From: Pseudomonadota bacterium | GTDB taxonomy: Bacteria > Pseudomonadota > Gammaproteobacteria > Pseudomonadales > UBA5518 | Assembly: GCA_963204845.1 (NCBI GenBank) | Contig: CAUJIL010000042.1 | Span: 1 to 9,568, forward strand | Reading direction: 5' to 3' | DNA: 9,568 nucleotides | Shown here: piece by piece, positions 1 through 6,591 of the stretch | Position numbering within the stretch: the first letter of the stretch is position 1 | How the letters are laid out: the number at the start of each line of letters is the position of its first letter | Notes under the pieces: model-generated | What the model was told of the DNA's origin: nothing | The model's input: only the letters and a program-made list of their open reading frames with translations | The model's database searches: none | Made by a program: the position numbers and the translations under genes

Positions 1-12
1 GCAGTGCCCGGA
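1..12 (-). repeat. Partial REP-like hairpin cut by window edge
   Basis: The stem arm GCCCGGA (6-12) and the first loop bases match the left part of the hairpin at 8207-8223. The other arm would lie before base 1. Together with the neighbouring hairpin at 21-43 it repeats the pair arrangement seen at 8176-8228. Confidence 0.65.
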
Positions 13-20
13 CATGTGTT

Positions 21-43
21 GTTCGGCCACAGGCCGAACCTAC
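21..43 (-). repeat. REP-like element, GTAG foot plus hairpin
   Basis: On the minus strand: GTAG, then an exact 8-bp stem GTTCGGCC/GGCCGAAC around a TGT loop. It is identical over 23 bases to the element at 8176-8198. The GTAG foot at the base of a hairpin is the known signature of REP sequences recognised by REP-associated tyrosine transposases. Confidence 0.85.
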
Positions 44-53
44 GCGGACACGT

Positions 54-76
54 GTTCGGCCGCAGGGCGAACCTAC
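54..76 (-). repeat. REP-like element overlapping the holA stop codon
   Basis: Same layout as the 21-43 element and in tandem with it: a GTAG foot (73-76 on the minus strand) and stem GTTCGCCC/GGCCGAAC around a TGC loop, with one stem mismatch. TAG of the foot is the holA stop. Being just after the last codon of holA, the hairpin cluster may protect or shape the 3' end of the transcript, but no T-run supports a classic terminator. Confidence 0.82.
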
Positions 77-1074
77 GCGCGGGTGGCGGACATGCGGGCC
101 ACCAGTTCGAGCAGCGCGTCCCACTCATCACGGCGGTCGAGCCCCTTGATGCAGCGGTCCACGTCGGCCGCCAGGCGCAGCGCGCGCTGCAGACCGTGCT
201 GGCCGAGCCGGCGCAGCGCGGCGTCGGTGGAGGGCTTGCCGCGCTCGGCCTTCATCGCCTGTTCGGCGTGCTCGCCGTCGGCGCGCCGACGCGCGATGCG
301 CAGGGTACGGCGGATCTCGTCGGCCAGCGCCCACAGCACAAGCGTTTCCTCGGTGCCTTCGGCGCGCAGTCCCGCCAGCGTGCGTACCGCCGCCGCGCGG
401 TCGCCCTCGAACACGCGGTCGCACAGGTCGTACACCGAGTAGCGCGCGGAATCGCTGACCAGCGTGGTCAGCGTGGCCGCATCGAGCGGGCCGGGCTCGG
501 CCAGCAGCGTGAGCTTCTCGATCTCCTGGCGCGCGGCGAGCAGATTGCCTTCGACGCGTTCCGCGAGCAGCGCCACCGCGTCGCGGGTGGGCTGGAAGCC
601 GGCCGCGCGCAGGCGCTGCGTGATCCAGCCCGGCAGCTCGTTGCGCCGCAACGGCCAGATGCGCAGCGTGGCGCCCGCTTCCTCGATCGCGCGTACCCAG
701 GCGGACTTCTCGACATCGCGATCGAGCTTGCCCGCGAGCACCAGCACCACGTCTTCCGAGGGCGGCAACGCGGCGAGCTCGCGCAGCGCCTGGCTACCGG
801 CAACGCCGAGCTTGGCGCCGGGTATCCTGACCTCGATCAGCTTGCGCTCGCCGAACAGCGACATGCCGCTGAACTCCACGCCCAGGCGGTTCCAGTCGAA
901 GTTGGCGTCGGCGTCGAATACCTGGCGCTCGGTGATTCCCTGCGCGCGACATGCGGCACGCAGCGCGTCGGCGCATTCCTGGATCAGCAGCGGCTCGTCG
1001 CCGTGGATCAGGTAGAACGGGAACAGCCGCGACTTCAGCCGGGTGTGGAACTCCTCCGCGCGCAGGATCCGCAC
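73..1074 (-). CDS. holA: DNA polymerase III subunit delta (HolA)
   Basis: This is the delta subunit of the DNA polymerase III clamp loader, which opens the beta sliding clamp and loads it on primed DNA in the cytoplasm. The 333-residue product is close to the E. coli length of about 343. Recognisable segments are the N-terminal FYLIHGDEPLL stretch (about 20-30), where E. coli has a similar 'LLxGNDPLLLQE' motif, MSLFGERKLIE (71-81), EGNLLAARQEIEKL (175-188) and a SARYSVYDL segment (209-217), followed by a helical C-terminal collar region. No Walker A is seen, as expected for delta. The start is GTG at 1074, ten bases after the lptE stop, with no clear Shine-Dalgarno, so translation probably depends on coupling to lptE. 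The stop codon TAG (73-75) lies inside the GTAG foot of a REP-like hairpin. Placement after leuS-lptE matches the usual gammaproteobacterial order. The identification rests on motif and context recall, and I am confident in it. Confidence 0.93.
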   Translation of the reverse strand: MRILRAEEFHTRLKSRLFPFYLIHGDEPLLIQECADALRAACRAQGITERQVFDADANFDWNRLGVEFSGMSLFGERKLIEVRIPGAKLGVAGSQALRELAALPPSEDVVLVLAGKLDRDVEKSAWVRAIEEAGATLRIWPLRRNELPGWITQRLRAAGFQPTRDAVALLAERVEGNLLAARQEIEKLTLLAEPGPLDAATLTTLVSDSARYSVYDLCDRVFEGDRAAAVRTLAGLRAEGTEETLVLWALADEIRRTLRIARRRADGEHAEQAMKAERGKPSTDAALRRLGQHGLQRALRLAADVDRCIKGLDRRDEWDALLELVARMSATRA

Positions 1075-1084
1075 GAGCGGCGGC

Positions 1085-1606
1085 CTAGGGGGCGGCGTCG
1101 GTCAGCGGCGCGTGGCGCAGCTGGCGCAGGATCTGCCCGGCGACGTTGTCCTGCAGTTCCTGGTGGATCAGCTGCTCCTCGCCCTGCTGCGCGATGATGC
1201 TGTTCGGATCGAAGGCGTAGATGCGGCTCGCCGTGGCGGTGCGCGGCCCCAGCACGGTCTCGCCGTCGGCGTTGCGCACCTCGAACTCGACCGTCACCCG
1301 CATTTCCTGCTCGGCGCTGCGCGCGCTGCGATCGAGCGCGACCTTGCTCGTGGTGTGCTGTTCGCGGCCGAGGTGCAGCGAGGCACTGCGCCCGGCGCCG
1401 GCGCGCACGTCGACGCCGGAAACCTCCAGCAGGCGCGCCACGCGCGTCGACAGCGCATCGCCCGGCTGCGCGCTCTCGATACGCAACCCGCGCATCGGCA
1501 GCGCGAACTCGCCGCTGCCGCGCGGGTGCCAGCCGCAGGCGATCAGCGCGACGCTGATGACGACCAGACAGGCGCGGCGCAGCAGGGGGGTGTGCATGGG
1601 GATCAT
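1085..1606 (-). CDS. lptE: LPS-assembly lipoprotein LptE
   Basis: LptE is an outer-membrane lipoprotein that plugs the LptD barrel and helps insert lipopolysaccharide into the outer leaflet. The 173-residue frame has a lipoprotein signal: a basic n-region (LLRR), a hydrophobic stretch (about 12-22) and a lipobox LIAC, giving a lipidated Cys at about residue 24 followed by GWHPRG. 'C-G-(W/F)-x-(P/L)-R-G' after the Cys is typical of LptE. The rest shows the amphipathic strand pattern of the family (EMRVTVEFEVRN, then ASRIYAFDPNSIIAQQGEEQLI). I chose the ATG at 1604-1606 because it overlaps the leuS TGA in an ATGA junction, the same layout as other junctions here. An in-frame ATG at 1597 is the alternative and would still leave a usable signal peptide. 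The position between leuS and holA strongly supports the name. Its maturation would depend on Lnt, encoded two genes upstream. Confidence 0.9.
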   Translation of the reverse strand: MIPMHTPLLRRACLVVISVALIACGWHPRGSGEFALPMRGLRIESAQPGDALSTRVARLLEVSGVDVRAGAGRSASLHLGREQHTTSKVALDRSARSAEQEMRVTVEFEVRNADGETVLGPRTATASRIYAFDPNSIIAQQGEEQLIHQELQDNVAGQILRQLRHAPLTDAAP

Positions 1607-4134
1607 CCGCTGACGACGTTCACGAGTTTGCCCGGCACCACGATGATTTTGCGCACCGCCTTGCCGTCGATGAAACGCTGCACGTTCGGATCGGCCAGCG
1701 CGAGGCGCTCGAGTTCCTCGCGTGGTGCCTCTGCCGGCACGTCGATGCGCGCGCGCAGCTTGCCGTTGACCTGCAGCACCAGCTCGATGGTGTTGCGCCG
1801 CAGTGCCGACGCGTCGGCCTGCGGCCACGGCGCGTCGATCACCGCCGTGTCGTGACCCAGCGCCTGCCACAGCGCGTGGCAGGCGTGCGGCACCACCGGC
1901 GCGAGCAGCAGCACCGCCGCCTCGAGCGCCTCACGCTCGACGGCCAACCCGGTCGCCGAACTGCGATCGGCGCGCTTGCCGATCTCGTTCAGCAGTTCCA
2001 TCACCGCGGCGATCGCGGTGTTGAACGTCTGCCGGCGCCCGTAGTCGTCGCTCACTTTCGCGATCGTCTCGTGCGTCTTGCGCCGCAGCTCCCGCTGGTT
2101 GTCGTCGAAAATCGGGTCAGAGTCCATTTTTCCCGGGTTGAAAATGGGGTCAGAGTCCATTTTTCCTGAAGAAAAATGGACTCTGACCCCATTTTCAACA
2201 ACCCCATCTTCGAGATGGGTGTGGACGGCCTTCCACAGGCGTTTCAGGAAGCGGCTCGCGCCGGCCACGCCTTCGTCGGACCACTCCAGCGTCTGCTCGG
2301 GGGGCGCGGCGAACATCATGAACAGGCGCACGGTGTCGGCGCCGTAGCGCTCGATCAACGCCTCGGGGTCGACCGTGTTGCCCTTGGACTTCGACATCTT
2401 GGCGCCGTCCTTCAGCACCATGCCCTGGCACAGCAGTCGCGTGAACGGTTCGTCGCAGGCGACCAGCCCCTCGTCGCGCAGCAGTTTGTGGAAGAAGCGC
2501 GCGTACAGCAGGTGCAGGATCGCGTGTTCGATGCCGCCGATGTACTGGTCCACCGGCAGCCAGTAGTTCGCGCGCGCGGGGTCGAGCATCGCGGTCCCGA
2601 GGTCGGGGCAGGTGAAGCGCGCGTAATACCACGACGATTCCATGAACGTGTCGAAGGTATCGGTCTCGTGCTCCGCGGCCACGCCGTCGATCTGCGTGCG
2701 CCGCCACGCCGGATCGGCCTTGATCGGCGACTGCACGCCGTTCATCTCGACGTCCTCGGGCAGCAGCACCGGCAGGCGCCCGGCGGGCACCGGTATCTCG
2801 GCGCCGTCGGCCAGGTAGAGCATCGGGATCGGCGCGCCCCAGTAGCGCTGGCGCGACACGCCCCAGTCGCGCAGCCGGTAGTTGAGTTTCACCTCGCCGT
2901 TGCCGCGCTCGGCCAGCGCGGCGGCGATCGCGTCGAAGGCTTGCTCGAAGCCGAGCCCGTCGAAGGCGCCGGAGTTGATCAGGCGGCCCTTGTCGGTGAA
3001 CGCCTCGCGCTCCAGATCGCACGGCGTCGCCGGGTCGAGCGGCGCGATCACCTGCTCGATCGGCAGCCCGCAGGCGCGCGCGAATTCCCAGTCGCGCTGG
3101 TCGTGCCCCGGCACGCTCATCACGGCGCCGGTGCCGTAATCCATCAGCACGAAGTTCGCCACCCACACCGGCACCTCGCGCCCGCTGAGCGGATGCCGCG
3201 CTTTCAATCCGGTGGCGATTCCCTTCTTGGTCATCGTCGCCATGTCGGCCTCGGCGACCGAACTGCGCCGGCACTCGGCGATGAACTCGGCGAGTTCGGG
3301 GCGCGTCGCGGCCAGCGCCTTGGCGAGCGGGTGCTCGCCGGCGATCGCGAGGTAGGTCACGCCGAACAGAGTGTCCGGGCGCGTGGTGTAGATCGGGATG
3401 CGGTCGATGCCGGCGAGCGGCTCGGCGAGCGCGAACGACATCTCGATGCCGCGGCTCTTGCCGATCCAGTTGCGCTGCATCGTGCGCACCTGCTCGGGCC
3501 AGTGCTCGAGCGTGTCGAGGTCGGCCAGCAGTTCCTCCGCGTAGGCGGTGATGCGGATGAACCACTGCGGGATCTCGCGCCGCTCGACCGGCGTGTCGCA
3601 GCGCCAGCAGCAGCCGTCGACGACCTGCTCGTTCGCCAGCACGGTCTGGTCGTTCGGGCACCAGTTCACGGCCGAGACCTTCTTGTACGCGAGCCCCTTC
3701 TCGTAGAGACGCGTGAAGAACCACTGCTCCCAGCGGTAATACGAGGGCGTGCAGGTCGCGATTTCGCGGTCCCAGGCGTACGCGAAGCCGAGCCGCTTCA
3801 GCTGCGCGCGCATGTAGTCGATGTTCGCCCAGGTCCAGCGCGCCGGCGCCGTCTCGTGGCGGATCGCGGCGTTCTCGGCCGGCAGTCCGAACGCGTCCCA
3901 GCCCATCGGCTGCAGCACGTTGCGTCCCTGCATGCGCTGGAAGCGTGCCACCACGTCGCCGAGCGTGTAGTTGCGCACATGCCCCATGTGCAGCCGTCCG
4001 CTCGGGTAGGGGAACATCGACAGGCAGTAGAACTTCGGCCGCGACGGATCCTCGGTGACCGTGAAGCTCGCGTTGCGCTCCCAGAAATCCTGTGCCTCGG
4101 CCTCGATGCGCGCGGCGTCGTAGTGTTCGTCCAT
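1603..4134 (-). CDS. leuS: Leucyl-tRNA synthetase with repeat-derived in-frame insertion
   Basis: Class I leucyl-tRNA synthetase, which attaches leucine to tRNA-Leu in the cytoplasm and hydrolyses mischarged products. From the ATG at 4134 the product has 843 residues (E. coli 860). Visible in order: the HIGH-type HMGH (49-52) in GRLHMGHVRNY; a zinc-type segment with Cys 159, 175, 176 and 179; the CP1 editing domain with TTRPDT (250-255) and GHDQRD (343-348); KMSKS (579-583); the anticodon-binding helices (GRRQTFNTAIA); and the C-terminal VQVNGKLRARIDV and VRKIIVVPGK segments. The leucine-specific domain before KMSKS is absent (GMVLKDGAKMSKSK). Residues about 645-677 are an insertion containing GKMDSDPIF twice, encoded by repeats at 2104-2202. 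Flanking homology stays in the same frame, so this is not a frameshift. Aligning MDEHYDAARIE with E. coli MQEQYRPEEIE favours ATG 4134 over the adjacent GTG at 4137. No good Shine-Dalgarno is visible. The stop overlaps the lptE start. Confidence 0.97.
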   Translation of the reverse strand: MDEHYDAARIEAEAQDFWERNASFTVTEDPSRPKFYCLSMFPYPSGRLHMGHVRNYTLGDVVARFQRMQGRNVLQPMGWDAFGLPAENAAIRHETAPARWTWANIDYMRAQLKRLGFAYAWDREIATCTPSYYRWEQWFFTRLYEKGLAYKKVSAVNWCPNDQTVLANEQVVDGCCWRCDTPVERREIPQWFIRITAYAEELLADLDTLEHWPEQVRTMQRNWIGKSRGIEMSFALAEPLAGIDRIPIYTTRPDTLFGVTYLAIAGEHPLAKALAATRPELAEFIAECRRSSVAEADMATMTKKGIATGLKARHPLSGREVPVWVANFVLMDYGTGAVMSVPGHDQRDWEFARACGLPIEQVIAPLDPATPCDLEREAFTDKGRLINSGAFDGLGFEQAFDAIAAALAERGNGEVKLNYRLRDWGVSRQRYWGAPIPMLYLADGAEIPVPAGRLPVLLPEDVEMNGVQSPIKADPAWRRTQIDGVAAEHETDTFDTFMESSWYYARFTCPDLGTAMLDPARANYWLPVDQYIGGIEHAILHLLYARFFHKLLRDEGLVACDEPFTRLLCQGMVLKDGAKMSKSKGNTVDPEALIERYGADTVRLFMMFAAPPEQTLEWSDEGVAGASRFLKRLWKAVHTHLEDGVVENGVRVHFSSGKMDSDPIFNPGKMDSDPIFDDNQRELRRKTHETIAKVSDDYGRRQTFNTAIAAVMELLNEIGKRADRSSATGLAVEREALEAAVLLLAPVVPHACHALWQALGHDTAVIDAPWPQADASALRRNTIELVLQVNGKLRARIDVPAEAPREELERLALADPNVQRFIDGKAVRKIIVVPGKLVNVVSG
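2107..2133 (+). repeat. Repeat unit, direct copy A
   Basis: A 27-base copy of the unit that recurs at 2140-2166. The two differ at one position (C at 2113, G at 2146). On the leuS strand it encodes the second GKMDSDPIF peptide (residues about 668-676). Confidence 0.9.
2137..2199. repeat. Perfect 29-bp inverted repeat (copies B and C), 5-base loop
   Basis: The arm at 2137-2165 is exactly complementary to the arm at 2171-2199, with the loop CTGAA (2166-2170) between them. Pairing stops just outside (G2136 against A2200). Copy B (2140-2166) is the near-twin of copy A. Copy C is the inverted copy and can pair with A or B. In the leuS mRNA this would form a very stable long hairpin in the middle of the coding region. 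No T-run follows it, and leuS, lptE and holA continue beyond, so I do not call it a terminator. Confidence 0.93.
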
Positions 4135-4137
4135 CAC

Positions 4138-4207
4138 CAGGGGGTAGTGCCGTGAAAAAGAGGCACAGAATACCGCAGGCGGTCACGGCGCCGCCAGCGA
4201 ACGCGGC
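4138..4207 (-). other. lnt-leuS intergenic gap
   Basis: At 70 bases this is the widest gap inside the ybeZ-to-holA block and the most plausible place for a separate leuS promoter. Read on the minus strand it contains TATTCT, a partial match to a -10 box, but no convincing -35 box at the right distance. No terminator hairpin with a T-run and no clear Shine-Dalgarno before leuS are visible. An internal promoter here is possible but not shown by the sequence. Confidence 0.35.
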
Positions 4208-5719
4208 TCAGCGGCGGCGTACGGGGCGCGCCAGCACCAGGCACGCGAACGCCAGCAGGTCCACCAGCGGCATCGATCCGAAGCGCACGAACGGGGTCAG
4301 GCCGCGAGTGGGCTGCACGTGACCGCGCACCACCTCACGCGTGAACTGCGCGCCGCGCGCCGTGATGCGACCGCGCGCGTCGATCAGCGCCGAGACGCCG
4401 TCGTTGGTGGCGCGGATCAGCGGGCGTCGGGTCTCGAGCGCGCGCACGCGCGCGATCTGCAGGTGCTGCAGCGGGCCGATCGAGGCGCCGAACCAGGTGT
4501 CGTTGCTGACCGTGAGCAGCAGCGCCGCCGCGCGCGCGCCAGCGGCAACCTGGTCCGCGTAGGCGATCTCGTAGCACACCGACGGCGCGATCGTCACCGC
4601 GTGAGCGCTGAGCGGCGCCTGTTCCTCGGGGCCGCCGGTGAAGCTCGACATCGGCAGGTCGAAGAATGCGATCAGCCCGCGCAGCCACGCCTCGAGCGGC
4701 ACGTATTCGCCGAACGGGACCAGGCGGCGCTTGTGGTACAGCCCGCTGCCCTCGCCGAGCACCGCGACGCTGTTGTAGGCGTCGAAGCCGCGGCGGCGCT
4801 CGGGGTTCGCGTCACGGCTGGGGATGCCGAGCAGCAGCGCGCTGCCGGCTTCCCGCGCGCGCGCGGCGATCGGCGCCAGCTGCTCGACGACGAGGTCGAG
4901 GTATGCGGGCACCGCGGACTCCGGCCACACCACCAGCGGTGTGCCCCACAGCGGCTCGCTGAGGGCAGTGTAGGTGGCGAGGATCTCCTCGAGTTGACCG
5001 GGCACCCACTTCAGGTTTTGTTCGATGTTGCCCTGTACCAGCGCCACGCTCAGCGGCTCGCCGTCCGGCGCGGTCCACTCGATGCGCTCGAGCAGCGGCG
5101 CGACCAGCCACAGCGCCGCCGCGACGCCCAGGGCGAGCGGCCCGCGCCGCCGGCGGCGCAGCGTCAGGTAGAGTGCCGCGGCACTGAGGGCAGGAATCAG
5201 TCCGGTGCCCAGCGCGCCCCCGATCGGCAGCCAGCCTGCGAGCGGGCCGTCGGCCTGGCTGTAGCCGAGGTACAGCCACGGAAAACCGGTCAGGAGCCAG
5301 CCGCGCCACCATTCGCCGAGGATCCACGCCGCGGCAAAGCCGATCGCGATGCCGCCGGCGCGATCGCGCAGCCAGCGCGCCCAGGCCCAGAACGTCAGCG
5401 CCGGGAACAGCGCGAGCCCCATGCAGAAGATCGTGGTCAGCGCCGCCGCCAGCGGCACCGGGGCCGCGCCGTAGACGTGGATGCTGACGTAGACCCACGA
5501 GGCGCCGCTGCCGAACATGCCGACACCGAAACACCACGCACGCCGCGCCACGGCGCCGGGACCGAGGTCCGCCAGCAGCGCCAGCAGCACCAGCGGCGCG
5601 ACGATCGCCAGCGGCCACACGTCGTAGGGAGCGAACGCGAACGGCAGCAGCGCACCGGCGGCGAGCGCCGCGAGATGCCCGGGAAGCCCGGCTCCGGCGA
5701 GCGCGCGCAGCCGGCTCAT
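4208..5719 (-). CDS. lnt: Apolipoprotein N-acyltransferase (Lnt)
   Basis: Lnt is an inner-membrane enzyme that transfers an acyl chain from phospholipid to the N-terminal cysteine of diacylated apolipoproteins, the last step of lipoprotein maturation. The 503-residue length is normal (E. coli 512). The N-terminal part (about 12-210) holds several hydrophobic segments, for example LAALAAGALLPFAFAPY and APLVLLALLADLGPGA. A nitrilase-type domain follows (about 222-470), and one C-terminal membrane segment (about 484-498). The catalytic triad expected from E. coli is present: Glu267 in VVWPESAVP, Lys330 in LYHKRRLVPFGEYVPLE and Cys382 in APSVCYEIAY. NDTWFG (406-411) and the ALETRRPLIRATNDG block are also typical. 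The ATG at 5717-5719 overlaps the corC TGA (ATGA), indicating translational coupling. Lipoproteins such as LptE, two genes downstream, are its substrates. Confidence 0.97.
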   Translation of the reverse strand: MSRLRALAGAGLPGHLAALAAGALLPFAFAPYDVWPLAIVAPLVLLALLADLGPGAVARRAWCFGVGMFGSGASWVYVSIHVYGAAPVPLAAALTTIFCMGLALFPALTFWAWARWLRDRAGGIAIGFAAAWILGEWWRGWLLTGFPWLYLGYSQADGPLAGWLPIGGALGTGLIPALSAAALYLTLRRRRRGPLALGVAAALWLVAPLLERIEWTAPDGEPLSVALVQGNIEQNLKWVPGQLEEILATYTALSEPLWGTPLVVWPESAVPAYLDLVVEQLAPIAARAREAGSALLLGIPSRDANPERRRGFDAYNSVAVLGEGSGLYHKRRLVPFGEYVPLEAWLRGLIAFFDLPMSSFTGGPEEQAPLSAHAVTIAPSVCYEIAYADQVAAGARAAALLLTVSNDTWFGASIGPLQHLQIARVRALETRRPLIRATNDGVSALIDARGRITARGAQFTREVVRGHVQPTRGLTPFVRFGSMPLVDLLAFACLVLARPVRRR

Positions 5720-6573
5720 GCGCCCGTTTCGTCCGGGCGCAGGTTCAGGCGCAGCAGGTGGATCTGGCGGCTGTCGGCGTTCAACACCTTGAACTGGAAG
5801 CCACCGACCTCGGCGATCTCGTTGCGCCGCGGCAGGTGTCCGAAGGTCTGCATCACGATGCCGCCGATGGTGTCGAACTCCTCGTCGCTCAGGTTGGCGT
5901 GGAAGTACTCGTTGAACTCCTCGATCGGCGTCAGGGCCTTGATCAGGTAGTCGTTCTCGGACAGCTTCTTGATGAATGTGTCCTGCTGGCGGTCGTGTTC
6001 GTCCTCGATGTCGCCGACGATCTGCTCGAGCACGTCCTCGATGGTCACCAGTCCGGCCACGCCACCGTACTCGTCGATCACCACCGCGATGTGGTTGCGC
6101 TTCTGGCGGAACTCGCGCAGCAGCACGTTGAGCCGCTTGCTCTCGGGCACGAACGTCGCCGGGCGCAGCAGCTGGCCGAGGTCGATGCTGCCGGGGCCGC
6201 TCGCGAACAGCTGCGCGAGCATGTCCTTGGCGAGCACGATGCCGATCACGTCGTCGCTGCTCTCGCCGATCACGGGGTAGCGCGAATGCCCCGAGTCGAT
6301 CACGCGGCGCACGACCTCCTCGGGTGCGTCGTCGGCGTTCAGGCACACCATCTGCGGGCGCGGGATCATCACGTCGCGCACCTGCATGTGCGACACCTCG
6401 AGCGCGCCTTGCATGATGCCGAGCGTCTCGGCGTCGATCACGTCGTTCTGTTCGGCGACCGCGAGGATGTCGATCAGGTCCTTGCGCGTGCGCGGGTCGG
6501 AGGAGAACACCTGGGCCAGTTTTTCGAGCCAGGAGCGTTCGTCCTGTTCGTCGTTGTCGCGTTCGTCAGACAT
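5716..6573 (-). CDS. ybeX: CBS-domain CorC/YbeX family protein
   Basis: Member of the CorC/YbeX family, historically linked to magnesium/cobalt efflux and, through its ybeZ-ybeY neighbours, to ribosome metabolism. The 285-residue product has an acidic, polar N-terminus, a helical lead (SWLEKLAQVFSSDPRTRKDL), a paired CBS module (about 63-190) with VRDVMIPRPQMVCL, SGHSRYPVIG and VVIDEYGGVAGLVTIEDVLEQIVGDIEDE, and a C-terminal CorC_HlyC transporter-associated domain (about 205-283) with FDTIGGIVMQTFGHLPRRNE. There are no membrane segments, so it is a soluble YbeX-type protein rather than a membrane-anchored HlyC/CorC relative. The start is ATG at 6571-6573, 18 bases after the ybeY stop, with only weak ribosome-binding sequence. 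The stop overlaps the lnt start. The family call is very secure, but the biochemical role in this organism is inferred. The symbol corC is used as a synonym. Confidence 0.95.
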   Translation of the reverse strand: MSDERDNDEQDERSWLEKLAQVFSSDPRTRKDLIDILAVAEQNDVIDAETLGIMQGALEVSHMQVRDVMIPRPQMVCLNADDAPEEVVRRVIDSGHSRYPVIGESSDDVIGIVLAKDMLAQLFASGPGSIDLGQLLRPATFVPESKRLNVLLREFRQKRNHIAVVIDEYGGVAGLVTIEDVLEQIVGDIEDEHDRQQDTFIKKLSENDYLIKALTPIEEFNEYFHANLSDEEFDTIGGIVMQTFGHLPRRNEIAEVGGFQFKVLNADSRQIHLLRLNLRPDETGA

Positions 6574-6591
6574 GGTCGGTCGGCCCGTTCT

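Larger units (their letters stand above)
2104..2202 (-). repeat. Repeat/palindrome insertion inside leuS
   Basis: This is a 99-base block (33 codons in the leuS frame) built from three copies of one unit whose core on the plus strand is GGGTCAGAGTCCATTTTTCC. Two copies lie in direct orientation 33 bases apart (an exact multiple of three) and one is inverted. It encodes V-V-E-N-G-V-R-V-H-F-S-S and then GKMDSDPIF-NP-GKMDSDPIF-D. About 16 of 33 codons end in G or C, against a strong G/C preference in the surrounding gene, and it uses AGA, TCA and GGA, so its composition is foreign to leuS. E. coli LeuRS has only about 11 residues in the equivalent stretch, with alignable sequence on both sides. 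I recall this core as a repeat dispersed in proteobacterial genomes and found near REP-associated (Y1-family) transposase genes, but I could not check that here. The exact boundaries are my estimate from protein alignment. Confidence 0.85.

Noticed and set aside
4..1197. A plus-strand open frame opposite holA
   Set aside because: It starts inside the REP-like repeats and mirrors holA codons. The holA product matches its family across the whole length.
2107..2199. Possible CRISPR-like array
   Set aside because: Only two direct copies and one inverted copy exist, the intervening segments are a few bases long, and the block lies inside a coding frame.
2137..2199. Rho-independent terminator inside leuS
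   Set aside because: The hairpin lies mid-gene without a T-run directly after the stem on the coding strand, and coupled genes follow downstream.
2104..2202. leuS as a pseudogene or frameshifted gene
   Set aside because: The frame is open from start to stop, the insertion length is a multiple of three, and all catalytic, editing and tRNA-binding motifs are present on both sides.
2176..4155. A 659-residue plus-strand open frame opposite leuS
   Set aside because: It is an antisense shadow of a high-GC gene. The product is rich in Arg, His, Gly and Ala with no recognisable domain, while the minus strand encodes a clear LeuRS.
4160..4200. A promoter for leuS
   Set aside because: A TATTCT hexamer is present on the minus strand, but no acceptable -35 box lies 16-18 bases away, so I do not annotate a promoter.
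4319..5950. A 543-residue plus-strand open frame opposite lnt and ybeX
   Set aside because: It crosses two well-supported minus-strand genes and has low-complexity Arg/Gln/Ala-rich composition without motifs.
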